A stretch of 64,000 nt of DNA from Kosakonia sp. H02 (GTDB taxonomy: Bacteria; Pseudomonadota; Gammaproteobacteria; Enterobacterales; Enterobacteriaceae), in NCBI GenBank assembly GCA_030704225.1, contig CP131915.1:1054001-1118000 (forward strand), written 5' to 3'. Positions 9,152-16,764 of this stretch are shown piece by piece. Under the pieces are notes generated by a model, which searched no databases, was not told the DNA's origin, and was given only the letters and a program-made list of their open reading frames with translations. A program made the translations under genes and the position numbers. Positions within the stretch are counted from its first letter, which is position 1, and each line of letters starts with the position of its first letter.

Positions 9152-9182
9152 GGCTTGCCCATCCAGTTTATGTTGCATTGAT

Positions 9183-9221
9183 TATGAAAATATAATCACG
9201 AAATATGCATAAAAAATCACT
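9183..9221 (-). promoter_or_regulatory. Tandem ArgR operator (two ARG boxes) upstream of argD
   Basis: Box 1 core TGAAA-ATAT-AATCA at 9185-9198 and box 2 core TGCAT-AAAA-AATCA at 9206-9219 each match the ARG box pattern TGAAT-WWWW-ATTCA with one mismatch per half. Their centres are exactly 21 bp apart, which is the 18-bp box plus 3-bp gap that hexameric ArgR uses. The pair sits 32-70 bp before the argD start codon. Confidence 0.78.
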
Positions 9222-9237
9222 GCATGGCAACCAGAAA

Positions 9238-9801
9238 TCACCGCACGAGGAAGTTTTGCAATAACTGATGGCCCTGCTCGCTGAGGATACTTTCCGGGTG
9301 GAATTGCACCCCTTCCAGATCCCATTGTCGATGGCGAATGCCCATTATCTCGCCGCTCTCACTACAGGCGGTAACCTCAAAACAGGCCGGTAACGTGGGC
9401 GGATCGATAACCAGCGAATGGTAGCGCGTCACGGTTAATGGATTATTAAGCCCGGCAAAAACGCCAGCGCCGTGGTGAGTAACGGGAGAGGTTTTGCCGT
9501 GCATGACTTTTGCTGCACGAACGATGGTGGCGCCAAACACCTGCGCAATCGCCTGGTGACCGAGGCAAACGCCAAGCATCGGCAACTGACCGGCGTAATG
9601 CTTAATCACATCGAGCGAAATGCCGGACTCATCCGGCGTGCAGGGGCCGGGCGAGATAACAATCTTTTTCGGGCCCAGCGCGGCAATATCGGCCAGCGTC
9701 AGCTCATCGTTACGCCTTACCTCCACGCTTGCCCCCAGTTCGCAAAAATACTGGTACAGATTCCAGGTAAAGGAGTCGTAATTGTCGATAAGCAGGATCA
9801 T
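9238..9801 (-). CDS. pabA: PabA, aminodeoxychorismate synthase glutaminase subunit
   Basis: A class I glutamine amidotransferase of 187 residues. It supplies ammonia to PabB to make 4-amino-4-deoxychorismate, the precursor of p-aminobenzoate and folate. The catalytic triad is visible: C79 in GVCLGHQAIAQ, H168 and E170 in FHPES. The related TrpG/anthranilate subunit is excluded by length, context and close similarity to E. coli PabA. In E. coli it lies between argD and fic, as here, except that a toxin-antitoxin pair now separates it from fic. Confidence 0.96.
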   Translation of the reverse strand: MILLIDNYDSFTWNLYQYFCELGASVEVRRNDELTLADIAALGPKKIVISPGPCTPDESGISLDVIKHYAGQLPMLGVCLGHQAIAQVFGATIVRAAKVMHGKTSPVTHHGAGVFAGLNNPLTVTRYHSLVIDPPTLPACFEVTACSESGEIMGIRHRQWDLEGVQFHPESILSEQGHQLLQNFLVR

Positions 9802-9943
9802 GTGAGTTCAACCAATGGATATGCAGCGTTTCATGCAGATTGCGCAAAACTATACGGCACTTCGCAAAGATAACAAATGGGTTTGCGGAAATGTTCCTTT
9901 CCACTGACGAAGAAGTACTATTGCACCAAGTGCTACATTCAGG

Positions 9944-10324
9944 ATGAAAGGGATGCTATCTTTTAAACGGATTTTCAAAACGAAATGGTTTGCTAAGGCA
10001 GCCCAAAAACACGGTATACGTGACAGTGAATTACGCCGTGCCATTGATGAGATGATGCAAGGTCAGGCGGATAATCTGGGCGGTGGGGTCTATAAGAAAC
10101 GGCTCAATCAAAACAGGGACCGCGCCATTGTCCTGGCGAAGGGAGGATCTCATGGGTTTTATACCTTTCTCTACGCGAAGCAGGATATGGCAAATATTGA
10201 TGATAGTGAGCTAGCCGCATTTCGTGAGCTAGCAAAGCATTACGCCTACCTTTCTGAAAAGGCCATATTGATGCTAATCAGTAACAAAGAGTTGGTTGAG
10301 ATTACCCATGACAACAAAAAGTAA
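9944..10324 (+). CDS. Probable RelE/ParE-superfamily toxin of a type II toxin-antitoxin pair
   Basis: A 126-residue basic protein with FKTKWFAKAAQKHGIRDSELRRAID, GGGVYKKRL and FYTFLYAKQDMANID, a pattern of RelE/HigB-like toxins. Such toxins usually cut mRNA on the ribosome, but no activity is shown here. The next gene encodes an Xre-type DNA-binding protein and overlaps by 17 nt, giving toxin-first order as in higBA. An alternative start is the ATG at 9953 (MLSFKRI), as many relatives begin near there. The pair is visibly richer in A+T than its neighbours and is absent at this site in K-12, which suggests lateral acquisition. Confidence 0.78.
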   Translation: MKGMLSFKRIFKTKWFAKAAQKHGIRDSELRRAIDEMMQGQADNLGGGVYKKRLNQNRDRAIVLAKGGSHGFYTFLYAKQDMANIDDSELAAFRELAKHYAYLSEKAILMLISNKELVEITHDNKK

Positions 10325-10631
10325 ATTTAAAAGCCCTGCTTTCGAAGCGATCCATAGCGCGGCAAGTGGGTTGTTTGATGCAGGTGCGATTGCGCAGGAA
10401 ACCATGCGTAATTTCGATGAGCGTTGCTTGAGCCCGGTCGAGGATCTTAAACCTGATGAAATAAAAGGATTGAGAGAAAGATTCAACGTCAGCCAGTCGG
10501 TATTTGCTCGCTATTTGAATACCAGCGTTTCAACCATACAGAAATGGGAAAATGGCATGAAACGCCCGAGCGGCGTTTCTCTCAAATTATTATCCGTGGT
10601 GCAAAAACATGGGCTTAAGGTCTTGCTCTAA
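10308..10631 (+). CDS. Probable Xre-family antitoxin and autorepressor
   Basis: A 107-residue protein whose C-terminal half is a Cro/cI-type helix-turn-helix: LRERFNVSQSVFARYLNTSVSTIQKWENGMKRPSG. Antitoxins of this kind (HigA/NadS group) bind the toxin and repress their own promoter. The start is the ATG at 10308 (MTTKSKFKS), which overlaps the end of the toxin gene by 17 nt; an in-frame ATG at 10296 would extend it by four residues. No clear paired operator was identified in the 142 bp upstream of the toxin, though TACTAT at 9916-9921 could be its -10. Confidence 0.8.
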   Translation: MTTKSKFKSPAFEAIHSAASGLFDAGAIAQETMRNFDERCLSPVEDLKPDEIKGLRERFNVSQSVFARYLNTSVSTIQKWENGMKRPSGVSLKLLSVVQKHGLKVLL

Positions 10632-10650
10632 GGGCAGCAAGACCTTCAGT

Positions 10651-11253
10651 TTACTCGCTCTCCACCGCCTCGCTCACCACGTTGCTAAAGATGGCGATTA
10701 AGGGTTCCAGGTCGCCCATGGCACCGGCCTGGTTTGCGGCGCGCCACGCTTCGGGATCGATATCGCGCCAGTCGAGAGAGAAGTTAGCGTGCAGTGCAAG
10801 CTGTTCGAAAAAGATGCGCTGTGCAATACCGTTCCCGAGGCGGAACGGATGCAGCACATTGATTTCGCAATAGTAATGCGCCAGCCGCGCAATAAACTCC
10901 GCTTTCTCCAGCCCGCAAAGCCACTCCTCATCTTCGAGCTGCTGCATCAGGGCGTTGCCCTCTTTCTCGATATATTCGAAATGGCAAAAGCGGGTATCGC
11001 CCTCGTAAATATCGACTTCCCGAATCTGCCCTGCCCAGTCGAACACATCCTGATAGAGATGGTGGTGAATGGCGCAAAGATGGGGAAGCCCGCGCGCCAG
11101 CGGCCCGAGTTCGAGCGTTGCGGCGCGTAACGCCGTAAGTTGATACGCCGCCTGCTCCAGCCGTTGTTTTTCGTGAATGCCTAACACATTGCGCATCACT
11201 TTCAGACCGGGAAGAAGATATGGGTCGCGGCCATCGCCGAATTTATCGCTCAT
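10651..11253 (-). CDS. fic: Fic-domain protein (FicT-like) with a non-canonical active site
   Basis: A 200-residue Fic-fold protein, same length as E. coli Fic. Fic enzymes normally transfer AMP to target hydroxyls using HPFx(D/E)GNGRxxR. Here the motif at residues 135-146 reads HPFRLGNGIAQR: the catalytic H135, the GNG turn and R146 are kept, but the metal-binding acid is L139 and the first arginine is I143. E. coli K-12 Fic deviates similarly (HPFRVGSGLAQR). The start at 11253 (MSDKFGDG) matches the family. It overlaps yhfG by 11 nt, so toxin-like and inhibitor proteins are coupled. Ordinary AMP transfer may be weak or absent. Confidence 0.93.
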   Translation of the reverse strand: MSDKFGDGRDPYLLPGLKVMRNVLGIHEKQRLEQAAYQLTALRAATLELGPLARGLPHLCAIHHHLYQDVFDWAGQIREVDIYEGDTRFCHFEYIEKEGNALMQQLEDEEWLCGLEKAEFIARLAHYYCEINVLHPFRLGNGIAQRIFFEQLALHANFSLDWRDIDPEAWRAANQAGAMGDLEPLIAIFSNVVSEAVESE

Positions 11254-11413
11254 AGTGCCTCCGCAGCTCTTCAAGACGGACATTGGCTTCTTCGGCGTTA
11301 AGCGTCACAAGTTCACCGTCAATGCCCTCCAGACGTCGGCTGGCCTGGAAATTGACATTGCGCTGCTTCTCCCAGAGACGGGATTTTTGCCTGTCGGTGA
11401 GTTTTTTTGGCAT
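11243..11413 (-). CDS. yhfG: YhfG, FicA-type small inhibitor of Fic
   Basis: A 56-residue protein starting MPKKLTDRQKSRLWEKQRN. Residues 25-30, SRRLEG, match the inhibitory alpha-helix motif (S/T)xxxE(G/N), which in class I Fic systems places a glutamate in the Fic ATP site. E. coli YhfG is 55 residues with the same motif. The gene precedes and overlaps fic, the antitoxin-first order known for FicTA pairs. An in-frame ATG at 11467 would add 18 residues that the family lacks. Confidence 0.9.
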   Translation of the reverse strand: MPKKLTDRQKSRLWEKQRNVNFQASRRLEGIDGELVTLNAEEANVRLEELRRHYER

Positions 11414-11517
11414 AGCGCCTCCCTGTAGTAGACGTGTACATGCCCAAATTATAAGCAGAAATTTCACGTTACGCAGGAAGGCAAGAGAACACGGGCCGAA
11501 CAGCCCGTGTGGGAAAA

Positions 11518-12090
11518 TTACGGCAGCACTTTCGCAGAGAGGATAACAACCGGTTTTGACGGGACATTCTGGTAAGGACCGACATCGTGAGTGGGCACCT
11601 GAGAAATTTTATCGGCGACATCCATTCCTTTCACAACTTTACCAAACACCGCATAGCCAAAATCACGTTGCCCGTGATCGAGGAAGGCATTATCCGCAAC
11701 GTTAATAAAGAACTGGCTGGTTGCGCTGTCTTTATCCGCGGTGCGCGCCATCGCAATGGTGCCGCGCGTATTACGCAGGCCGTTATCCGCTTCGTTCTTG
11801 ATAGGTGGATTCGGCTGCTTTTGCTGCATCTGCTCGTTAAAACCGCCGCCCTGCACCATAAAGCCCGGGATCACACGGTGAAACGTGGTGTTGTTGTAGA
11901 AACCGTTGTTGACGTAATCAAGGAAGTTTTTCACCGACACAGGGGCTTTCTGGTTGTTCAGCTCCAGTTCGATATTACCGGCGGACGTGGTGAGCAGAAC
12001 ATGAGGATCGCCTTTTGCTGCCAGCGCAGCAGGGGAGATAGCAGAAAGGGCAAAAACAGCCGCAATAGCCGCCAGAGTCGATTTAACCAT
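11518..12090 (-). CDS. ppiA: PpiA, periplasmic peptidyl-prolyl isomerase (cyclophilin A)
   Basis: A 190-residue cyclophilin with a Sec signal peptide (MVKSTLAAIAAVFALSAISPAALA, cleavage likely after ALAA or just before it). The mature domain carries the cyclophilin core FHRVIPGFMVQGGGF, RGTIAMAR and SQFFINVADN. It speeds cis-trans isomerisation of Xaa-Pro bonds in folding periplasmic proteins and is dispensable in E. coli. Length equals the K-12 protein. In K-12 the next gene is tsgA; here it is codA. Confidence 0.97.
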   Translation of the reverse strand: MVKSTLAAIAAVFALSAISPAALAAKGDPHVLLTTSAGNIELELNNQKAPVSVKNFLDYVNNGFYNNTTFHRVIPGFMVQGGGFNEQMQQKQPNPPIKNEADNGLRNTRGTIAMARTADKDSATSQFFINVADNAFLDHGQRDFGYAVFGKVVKGMDVADKISQVPTHDVGPYQNVPSKPVVILSAKVLP

Positions 12091-12201
12091 AAGGTTTCCT
12101 TAACGAAGTGCAGTAAAGAAAGCGAGTGGCTTGATTCTAAAGAGCAGTCAGCCGGCAGGCCAGCCTTTTACTTAATTTTACGTATTTGGAAACAGATGTA
12201 A

Positions 12202-12229
12202 CGCCAACCCCGACACAACGGGGCTGGCG
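12202..12229. terminator. GC-rich hairpin between ppiA and codA
   Basis: CGCCAACCCCG (12202-12212) pairs with CGGGGCTGGCG (12219-12229), with one A-C mismatch and a 6-nt loop. It lies just past the codA stop codon (12235 on the minus strand), so it is placed to end codA transcription. The following bases are not a T-run, so efficiency is uncertain. Confidence 0.45.
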
Positions 12230-12234
12230 AAGTG

Positions 12235-13533
12235 CTAGTTGCGCGGTGCGCGGCTGAACACCACCTCTTCACCGCCGTTATTCATTTTCACCCAACTTTG
12301 CGCAGGCTGCGTACTGGCAATAATTCGCCCGTGGTGAATCGACCAGCGCACCGGCGCCTGGCAACGCACCGCGTCAAAGCCGCTTTCAACAGGCAAAATA
12401 ATCATATTGGCAGGAAGACCCGGTTCAATACCGTACTCCGTCAGGCCAAGGGTTCTGGCGCTGTTATGAGTGATTAAACGCAGCCCCTCGTCGATTTGCT
12501 GGTAACCCATCATTTGGCAAACATGCAGCCCCATATGCAGCACCTGCAACATATTGCCCGTACCGAGCGGATACCACGGATCGAACACATCGTCATGGCC
12601 GAAGCAGACATTCATATCCGCCGCCAGCAACTCTTTCACCCGCGTTATACCCCGGCGTTTCGGGTAGTCGTCAAAACGCCCTTGCAGATGAATATTGACC
12701 AGTGGATTAGCAACAAAGTTGATGCCAGAAAGCTTCAGCAAACGAAATAGCCGCGCGGTATACGCGCCGTTATAGGAGTGCATCGCGGTGGTATGGCTGG
12801 CGGTGACGCGCGACCCCATCTCCCATTTCAACGCCAGCGCGGCGACGGTTTCGATAAAACGCGACTGCTCATCGTCGATTTCATCGCAGTGAATATCCAC
12901 CGGGCGTTCATACTCACGCGCCAGCGCAAACGCAAAATGCAGGGATTCCAGGCCATACTCGCGGGTAAATTCGAAATGCGGGATGGCACCTACCACATCC
13001 GCGCCAAGCTGAAGCGCTTTTTCTAGCAGCGCTGCGCCATTGGGATAGGAAATAATCCCCTCCTGCGGGAAGGCAACAATCTGCAAATCGATCCACGGCG
13101 CGACTTCCTCTTTCACTTCCAGCATCGCTTTCAGCGCCGTGAGCAACGGATCGGAAACATCAACGTGGGTGCGCACATGCTGAACGCCGTTCGCCATTTG
13201 CCACTTCAGCGTCTGCCAGGCGCGCGTTTTGACATCCTGATGGCTGAGCATCGCCTTGCGTTCGGCCCAGCGTTCAATCCCTTCAAACAGGGTGCCGGAT
13301 TGGTTCCAGCTCGGTTCCCCGGCGGTTTGCGTGGTATCCAGATGAATATGCGGCTCAATAAACGGCGGCAGCGCCAGCCCGCCCCGCGCGTTGAGCACTT
13401 CCAGCGTGTCACTGTGCGTTGCGCCCATCGGCGTGATATCACCAAATCGCCCGTTCTCAATGGCGATTTGCCATAACCCTTCACGATCGGGTAGATGCAC
13501 ATTCTGAACTAACCAAAGCGGTGTTGCTGTCAT
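12235..13533 (-). CDS. codA: Cytosine deaminase (CodA family)
   Basis: A 432-residue amidohydrolase very similar to E. coli CodA (427), which turns cytosine into uracil plus ammonia for pyrimidine salvage. The metal and catalytic residues are all present: H62 and H64 in EPHIHLD, H215 and E218 in DIHCDEIDD, H247 in ASHTTAMH, and D314 in FGHDDVFDPW. RBS AGGAGGT precedes the ATG. No codB permease gene is adjacent, unlike the K-12 codBA operon, and this gene occupies the tsgA site. It is divergent from nirB, sharing 240 bp. A relaxed-specificity deaminase is possible, but the residue match to CodA is strong. Confidence 0.92.
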   Translation of the reverse strand: MTATPLWLVQNVHLPDREGLWQIAIENGRFGDITPMGATHSDTLEVLNARGGLALPPFIEPHIHLDTTQTAGEPSWNQSGTLFEGIERWAERKAMLSHQDVKTRAWQTLKWQMANGVQHVRTHVDVSDPLLTALKAMLEVKEEVAPWIDLQIVAFPQEGIISYPNGAALLEKALQLGADVVGAIPHFEFTREYGLESLHFAFALAREYERPVDIHCDEIDDEQSRFIETVAALALKWEMGSRVTASHTTAMHSYNGAYTARLFRLLKLSGINFVANPLVNIHLQGRFDDYPKRRGITRVKELLAADMNVCFGHDDVFDPWYPLGTGNMLQVLHMGLHVCQMMGYQQIDEGLRLITHNSARTLGLTEYGIEPGLPANMIILPVESGFDAVRCQAPVRWSIHHGRIIASTQPAQSWVKMNNGGEEVVFSRAPRN

Positions 13534-13672
13534 AGCATTACCTCCTCTTTTTCCCTCAGATATTTTGTATCAGAGCTCGCGACAAAAACCCTCATTTTTT
13601 GTATAGAAATTCTGCAACCAATAAATACCAGTGATATCCGCAACTTAGAAAAACCAATAAAAATCAATTATA

Positions 13673-13688
13673 TACCCATTAAGTGGTA
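13673..13688 (+). promoter_or_regulatory. NarL/NarP 7-2-7 site upstream of nirB
   Basis: TACCCAT-TA-AGTGGTA is an inverted pair of NarL heptamers with 2-bp spacing, the arrangement bound by NarL and NarP in response to nitrate and nitrite. Its centre is 28 bp upstream of the FNR site centre, the same distance as the -69.5 and -41.5 sites of the E. coli nir promoter. Confidence 0.85.
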
Positions 13689-13701
13689 TGCGCGGGTGTA
13701 A

Positions 13702-13715
13702 TTGATGCATATCAA
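13702..13715 (+). promoter_or_regulatory. FNR site of the nir promoter
   Basis: TTGATGCATATCAA is a perfect match to the FNR consensus TTGAT-N4-ATCAA. If it lies at -41.5 as in E. coli, transcription starts near 13750. The downstream block AATCGTTAAGGTAGG is nearly the same as in the K-12 nir promoter, and the leader then reaches the nirB ATG at 13774. Anaerobic activation is expected. Confidence 0.9.
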
Positions 13716-13773
13716 TAACGCCTTAAGCTGAATCGTTAAGGTAGGAGGCAGTAGAAAAGAAATCGAGGCAAAA

Positions 13774-16317
13774 ATGAGCAAAGTCAAACTCGCTATTATC
13801 GGTAACGGCATGGTCGGCCACCGCTTTATTGAGGATCTTCTCGATAAGGCCGACGCCAGCCAGTTCGACATTACCGTCTTCTGTGAAGAGCCGCGTAAAG
13901 CCTACGATCGCGTTCACCTCTCTTCCTATTTTTCCCACCATACGGCTGAAGAGTTATCGCTGGTTCGTGAAGGCTTTTACGAAAAACATGGCGTAAAAGT
14001 GCTGGTCGGCGAGCGTGCCATCACTATCAACCGTCAGGAAAAAGTGATCCACTCGAGCGCCGGACGCACGGTTTATTACGACAAATTGATCATGGCGACC
14101 GGCTCCTACCCGTGGATCCCGCCGATCAAAGGGTCCGAAACCCAGGACTGTTTCGTTTACCGCACTATTGAAGATTTGAATGCCATTGAGTCATGCGCGC
14201 GTCGTAGCCGCCGTGGCGCGGTGGTTGGCGGCGGCCTGCTCGGGCTGGAAGCCGCAGGCGCGCTGAAAAACTTAGGCGTTGAGACGCACGTTATCGAATT
14301 CGCCCCGATGCTGATGGCCGAGCAGCTCGACCAGATGGGCGGCGAGCAACTCAGACGCAAAATCGAAAGCATGGGTGTACGCGTACACACCAGCAAAAAC
14401 ACCAAAGAGATCGTGCAGGAAGGCACCGAGGCGCGTAAATCCATGCGCTTTGCCGACGGCAGCGAGCTGGAAGTTGACTTTATTGTCTTCTCCACGGGTA
14501 TTCGCCCGCGCGACAAACTGGCAACCCAGTGCGGGCTGGAAGTGGCTCCGCGCGGCGGCATCCTGATTAACGATAGCTGCCAGACATCCGATCCCAATAT
14601 TTACGCCATCGGCGAGTGCGCAAGCTGGAATAACCGCGTTTATGGCCTGGTCGCGCCGGGTTACAAAATGGCGCAGGTCACGGTTGATCATATCCTCGGC
14701 ACACAGAACGCCTTCGAAGGTGCCGATCTCAGCGCCAAGCTGAAACTGCTCGGCGTGGATGTCGGCGGGATTGGCGATGCCCATGGCCGCACGCCTGGCG
14801 CACGCAGCTACGTCTATCTCGACGAGAGCAAAGAAGTTTACAAACGCCTGATCGTAAGTCCTGATAACAAAACCCTGCTCGGCGCGGTGTTAGTCGGCGA
14901 TACCAGTGATTACGGCAACCTGCTGCAACTGGTGCTGAACGCCATCGAACTGCCGGAAAACCCGGACGCGCTGATCCTGCCAGCACATGCCAGCAGCGGA
15001 AAACCGTCTATCGGGGTCGATAAACTGCCGGACAGCGCGCAGATTTGCTCCTGCTTCGACGTGACGAAAGGCGATCTGATTGCCGCTATCAACAAAGGCT
15101 GCCACACCGTTGCCGCGCTGAAAGCCGAAACCAAAGCCGGGACCGGCTGCGGTGGCTGTATCCCGCTGGTCACTCAGGTACTGAACGCTGAGCTTGCGAA
15201 ACAGGGTATCGAAATCACTAACAACCTGTGCGAGCACTTCGCTTACTCGCGCCAGGAGCTGTTCCACCTGATCCAGGTTGAAGGGATTAAAACCTTCGAT
15301 GCGCTGCTGGCGAAATACGGTACGGGTTACGGCTGTGAAGTGTGTAAACCGACCGTTGGTTCCCTGCTCGCGTCCTGCTGGAATGAGTATGTCCTTAAAC
15401 CGCAGCATACGCCGCTGCAAGATACCAACGACAACTTCCTCGCCAACATTCAGAAAGACGGCACTTATTCGGTGATCCCGCGTTCTGCCGGCGGTGAAAT
15501 CACCCCGGAAGGGCTGATGGAAGTGGGCCGTATCGCCCGTGAATTCAATCTCTACACCAAAATCACCGGTTCACAACGTATCGGCCTGTTCGGTGCGCAA
15601 AAAGACGATCTGCCGGAAATCTGGCGTCAGTTGATTAATGCCGGGTTCGAAACAGGCCACGCGTATGCCAAAGCGCTGCGTATGGCGAAAACCTGTGTCG
15701 GTTCAACCTGGTGTCGTTACGGTGTGGGCGATAGCGTCGGCTTCGGCGTCGAACTGGAAAACCGTTACAAAGGCATCCGTACGCCGCACAAAATGAAATT
15801 CGGCGTTTCTGGTTGTACCCGTGAATGTGCGGAAGCGCAGGGTAAAGATGTGGGGATTATCGCCACGGAAAAAGGCTGGAACCTGTATGTCTGCGGTAAT
15901 GGCGGCATGAAACCGCGCCACGCGGATCTGCTGGCGGCGGATCTGGATCGCGAAACCCTGTTGCGCTATCTCGACCGCTTTATGATGTTCTACATCCGCA
16001 CCGCCGACAAACTGACCCGCACCGCGTCATGGCTGGAAGGCCTGGAAGGCGGCATTGCGTATCTGCGAAGCGTAATCATCGACGACAAGCTGGGCTTTGA
16101 CGCGCAACTGGAAGCGGAAATGACCCGCCTGCGTGAAGCGGTGATTTGTGAATGGAGCGAAACCGTGAATACCCCAGCCGCGCAAACGCGCTTCAAACAC
16201 TTTATCAATAGCGATCGCCGTGACCCGAACGTGCAGGTGGTGCCTGAGCGCGAACAGCATCGCCCGGCCACGCCGTATGAACGTATTCCGGTGATGTTAG
16301 TGGAGGAGAACGCATGA
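13774..16317 (+). CDS. nirB: NirB, NADH-dependent nitrite reductase large subunit
   Basis: The 847-residue large subunit of the cytoplasmic enzyme that reduces nitrite to ammonium with NADH. The N-terminus is a flavoprotein (IIGNGMVGHRF, and VVGGGLLGLEAAGAL for the second nucleotide). A BFD-like [2Fe-2S] segment (ICSCFDVTKG, GTGCGGC) follows. The C-terminal half is the siroheme/[4Fe-4S] reductase domain with cysteines in CVGSTWC, SGCTRECAEAQ and YVCGNGG. Length equals K-12 NirB. It overlaps nirD by ATGA and is expected to be induced by FNR and NarL/NarP. Confidence 0.98.
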   Translation: MSKVKLAIIGNGMVGHRFIEDLLDKADASQFDITVFCEEPRKAYDRVHLSSYFSHHTAEELSLVREGFYEKHGVKVLVGERAITINRQEKVIHSSAGRTVYYDKLIMATGSYPWIPPIKGSETQDCFVYRTIEDLNAIESCARRSRRGAVVGGGLLGLEAAGALKNLGVETHVIEFAPMLMAEQLDQMGGEQLRRKIESMGVRVHTSKNTKEIVQEGTEARKSMRFADGSELEVDFIVFSTGIRPRDKLATQCGLEVAPRGGILINDSCQTSDPNIYAIGECASWNNRVYGLVAPGYKMAQVTVDHILGTQNAFEGADLSAKLKLLGVDVGGIGDAHGRTPGARSYVYLDESKEVYKRLIVSPDNKTLLGAVLVGDTSDYGNLLQLVLNAIELPENPDALILPAHASSGKPSIGVDKLPDSAQICSCFDVTKGDLIAAINKGCHTVAALKAETKAGTGCGGCIPLVTQVLNAELAKQGIEITNNLCEHFAYSRQELFHLIQVEGIKTFDALLAKYGTGYGCEVCKPTVGSLLASCWNEYVLKPQHTPLQDTNDNFLANIQKDGTYSVIPRSAGGEITPEGLMEVGRIAREFNLYTKITGSQRIGLFGAQKDDLPEIWRQLINAGFETGHAYAKALRMAKTCVGSTWCRYGVGDSVGFGVELENRYKGIRTPHKMKFGVSGCTRECAEAQGKDVGIIATEKGWNLYVCGNGGMKPRHADLLAADLDRETLLRYLDRFMMFYIRTADKLTRTASWLEGLEGGIAYLRSVIIDDKLGFDAQLEAEMTRLREAVICEWSETVNTPAAQTRFKHFINSDRRDPNVQVVPEREQHRPATPYERIPVMLVEENA

Positions 16318-16640
16318 GCCAGTGGAACACAGTCTGCAAAATCGATGACATCGTGCCCGCAACCGGCGTCTGTGCGCTGGTGAACGAGCAGCAGGTGGCG
16401 ATTTTCCGCCCGCGCCACGATGACCAGGTTTATGCCATCAGTAATATCGACCCGTTTTTTCAGTCCAGCGTGCTGTCGCGCGGTATTATCGCCGAACATC
16501 AGGGCGAGTTATGGGTCGCCAGCCCGCTAAAAAAACAGCGTTTCCGCCTGCGGGATGGTCTTTGCATGGAAGATGAAAGCCGTTCTGTTGCGCATTTCGA
16601 AGCACGAGTGAAGGACGGCGAGGTACAAATCAAAGCATAA
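16314..16640 (+). CDS. nirD: NirD, nitrite reductase small subunit
   Basis: A 108-residue Rieske-like protein that pairs with NirB. The Rieske fold is recognisable from sequence similarity to K-12 NirD (same length), but the cluster-binding Cys/His pairs of true Rieske proteins are not present, as is normal for this small subunit. The start overlaps the nirB stop. In E. coli nirC, the nitrite channel, follows; here the next gene is cysG after 124 bp with no coding potential. Confidence 0.96.
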   Translation: MSQWNTVCKIDDIVPATGVCALVNEQQVAIFRPRHDDQVYAISNIDPFFQSSVLSRGIIAEHQGELWVASPLKKQRFRLRDGLCMEDESRSVAHFEARVKDGEVQIKA

Positions 16641-16764
16641 TCCCCTGCCCTCTCCGCTGCCGTAGTCATGGGTTACTGATATGCTACGGCAAATTCTGCG
16701 CGCCCCGCGGTGCCAACCGCGAGGTGCCAGCTTCAGCGTATAACAAAAACCCCGGAGTCATGTC

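Noticed and set aside
9238..9801. pabA as trpG (anthranilate synthase component II)
   Set aside because: The same glutaminase triad occurs in both, but length, sequence and the argD-pabA-fic setting fit PabA; no trp genes other than trpS are near.
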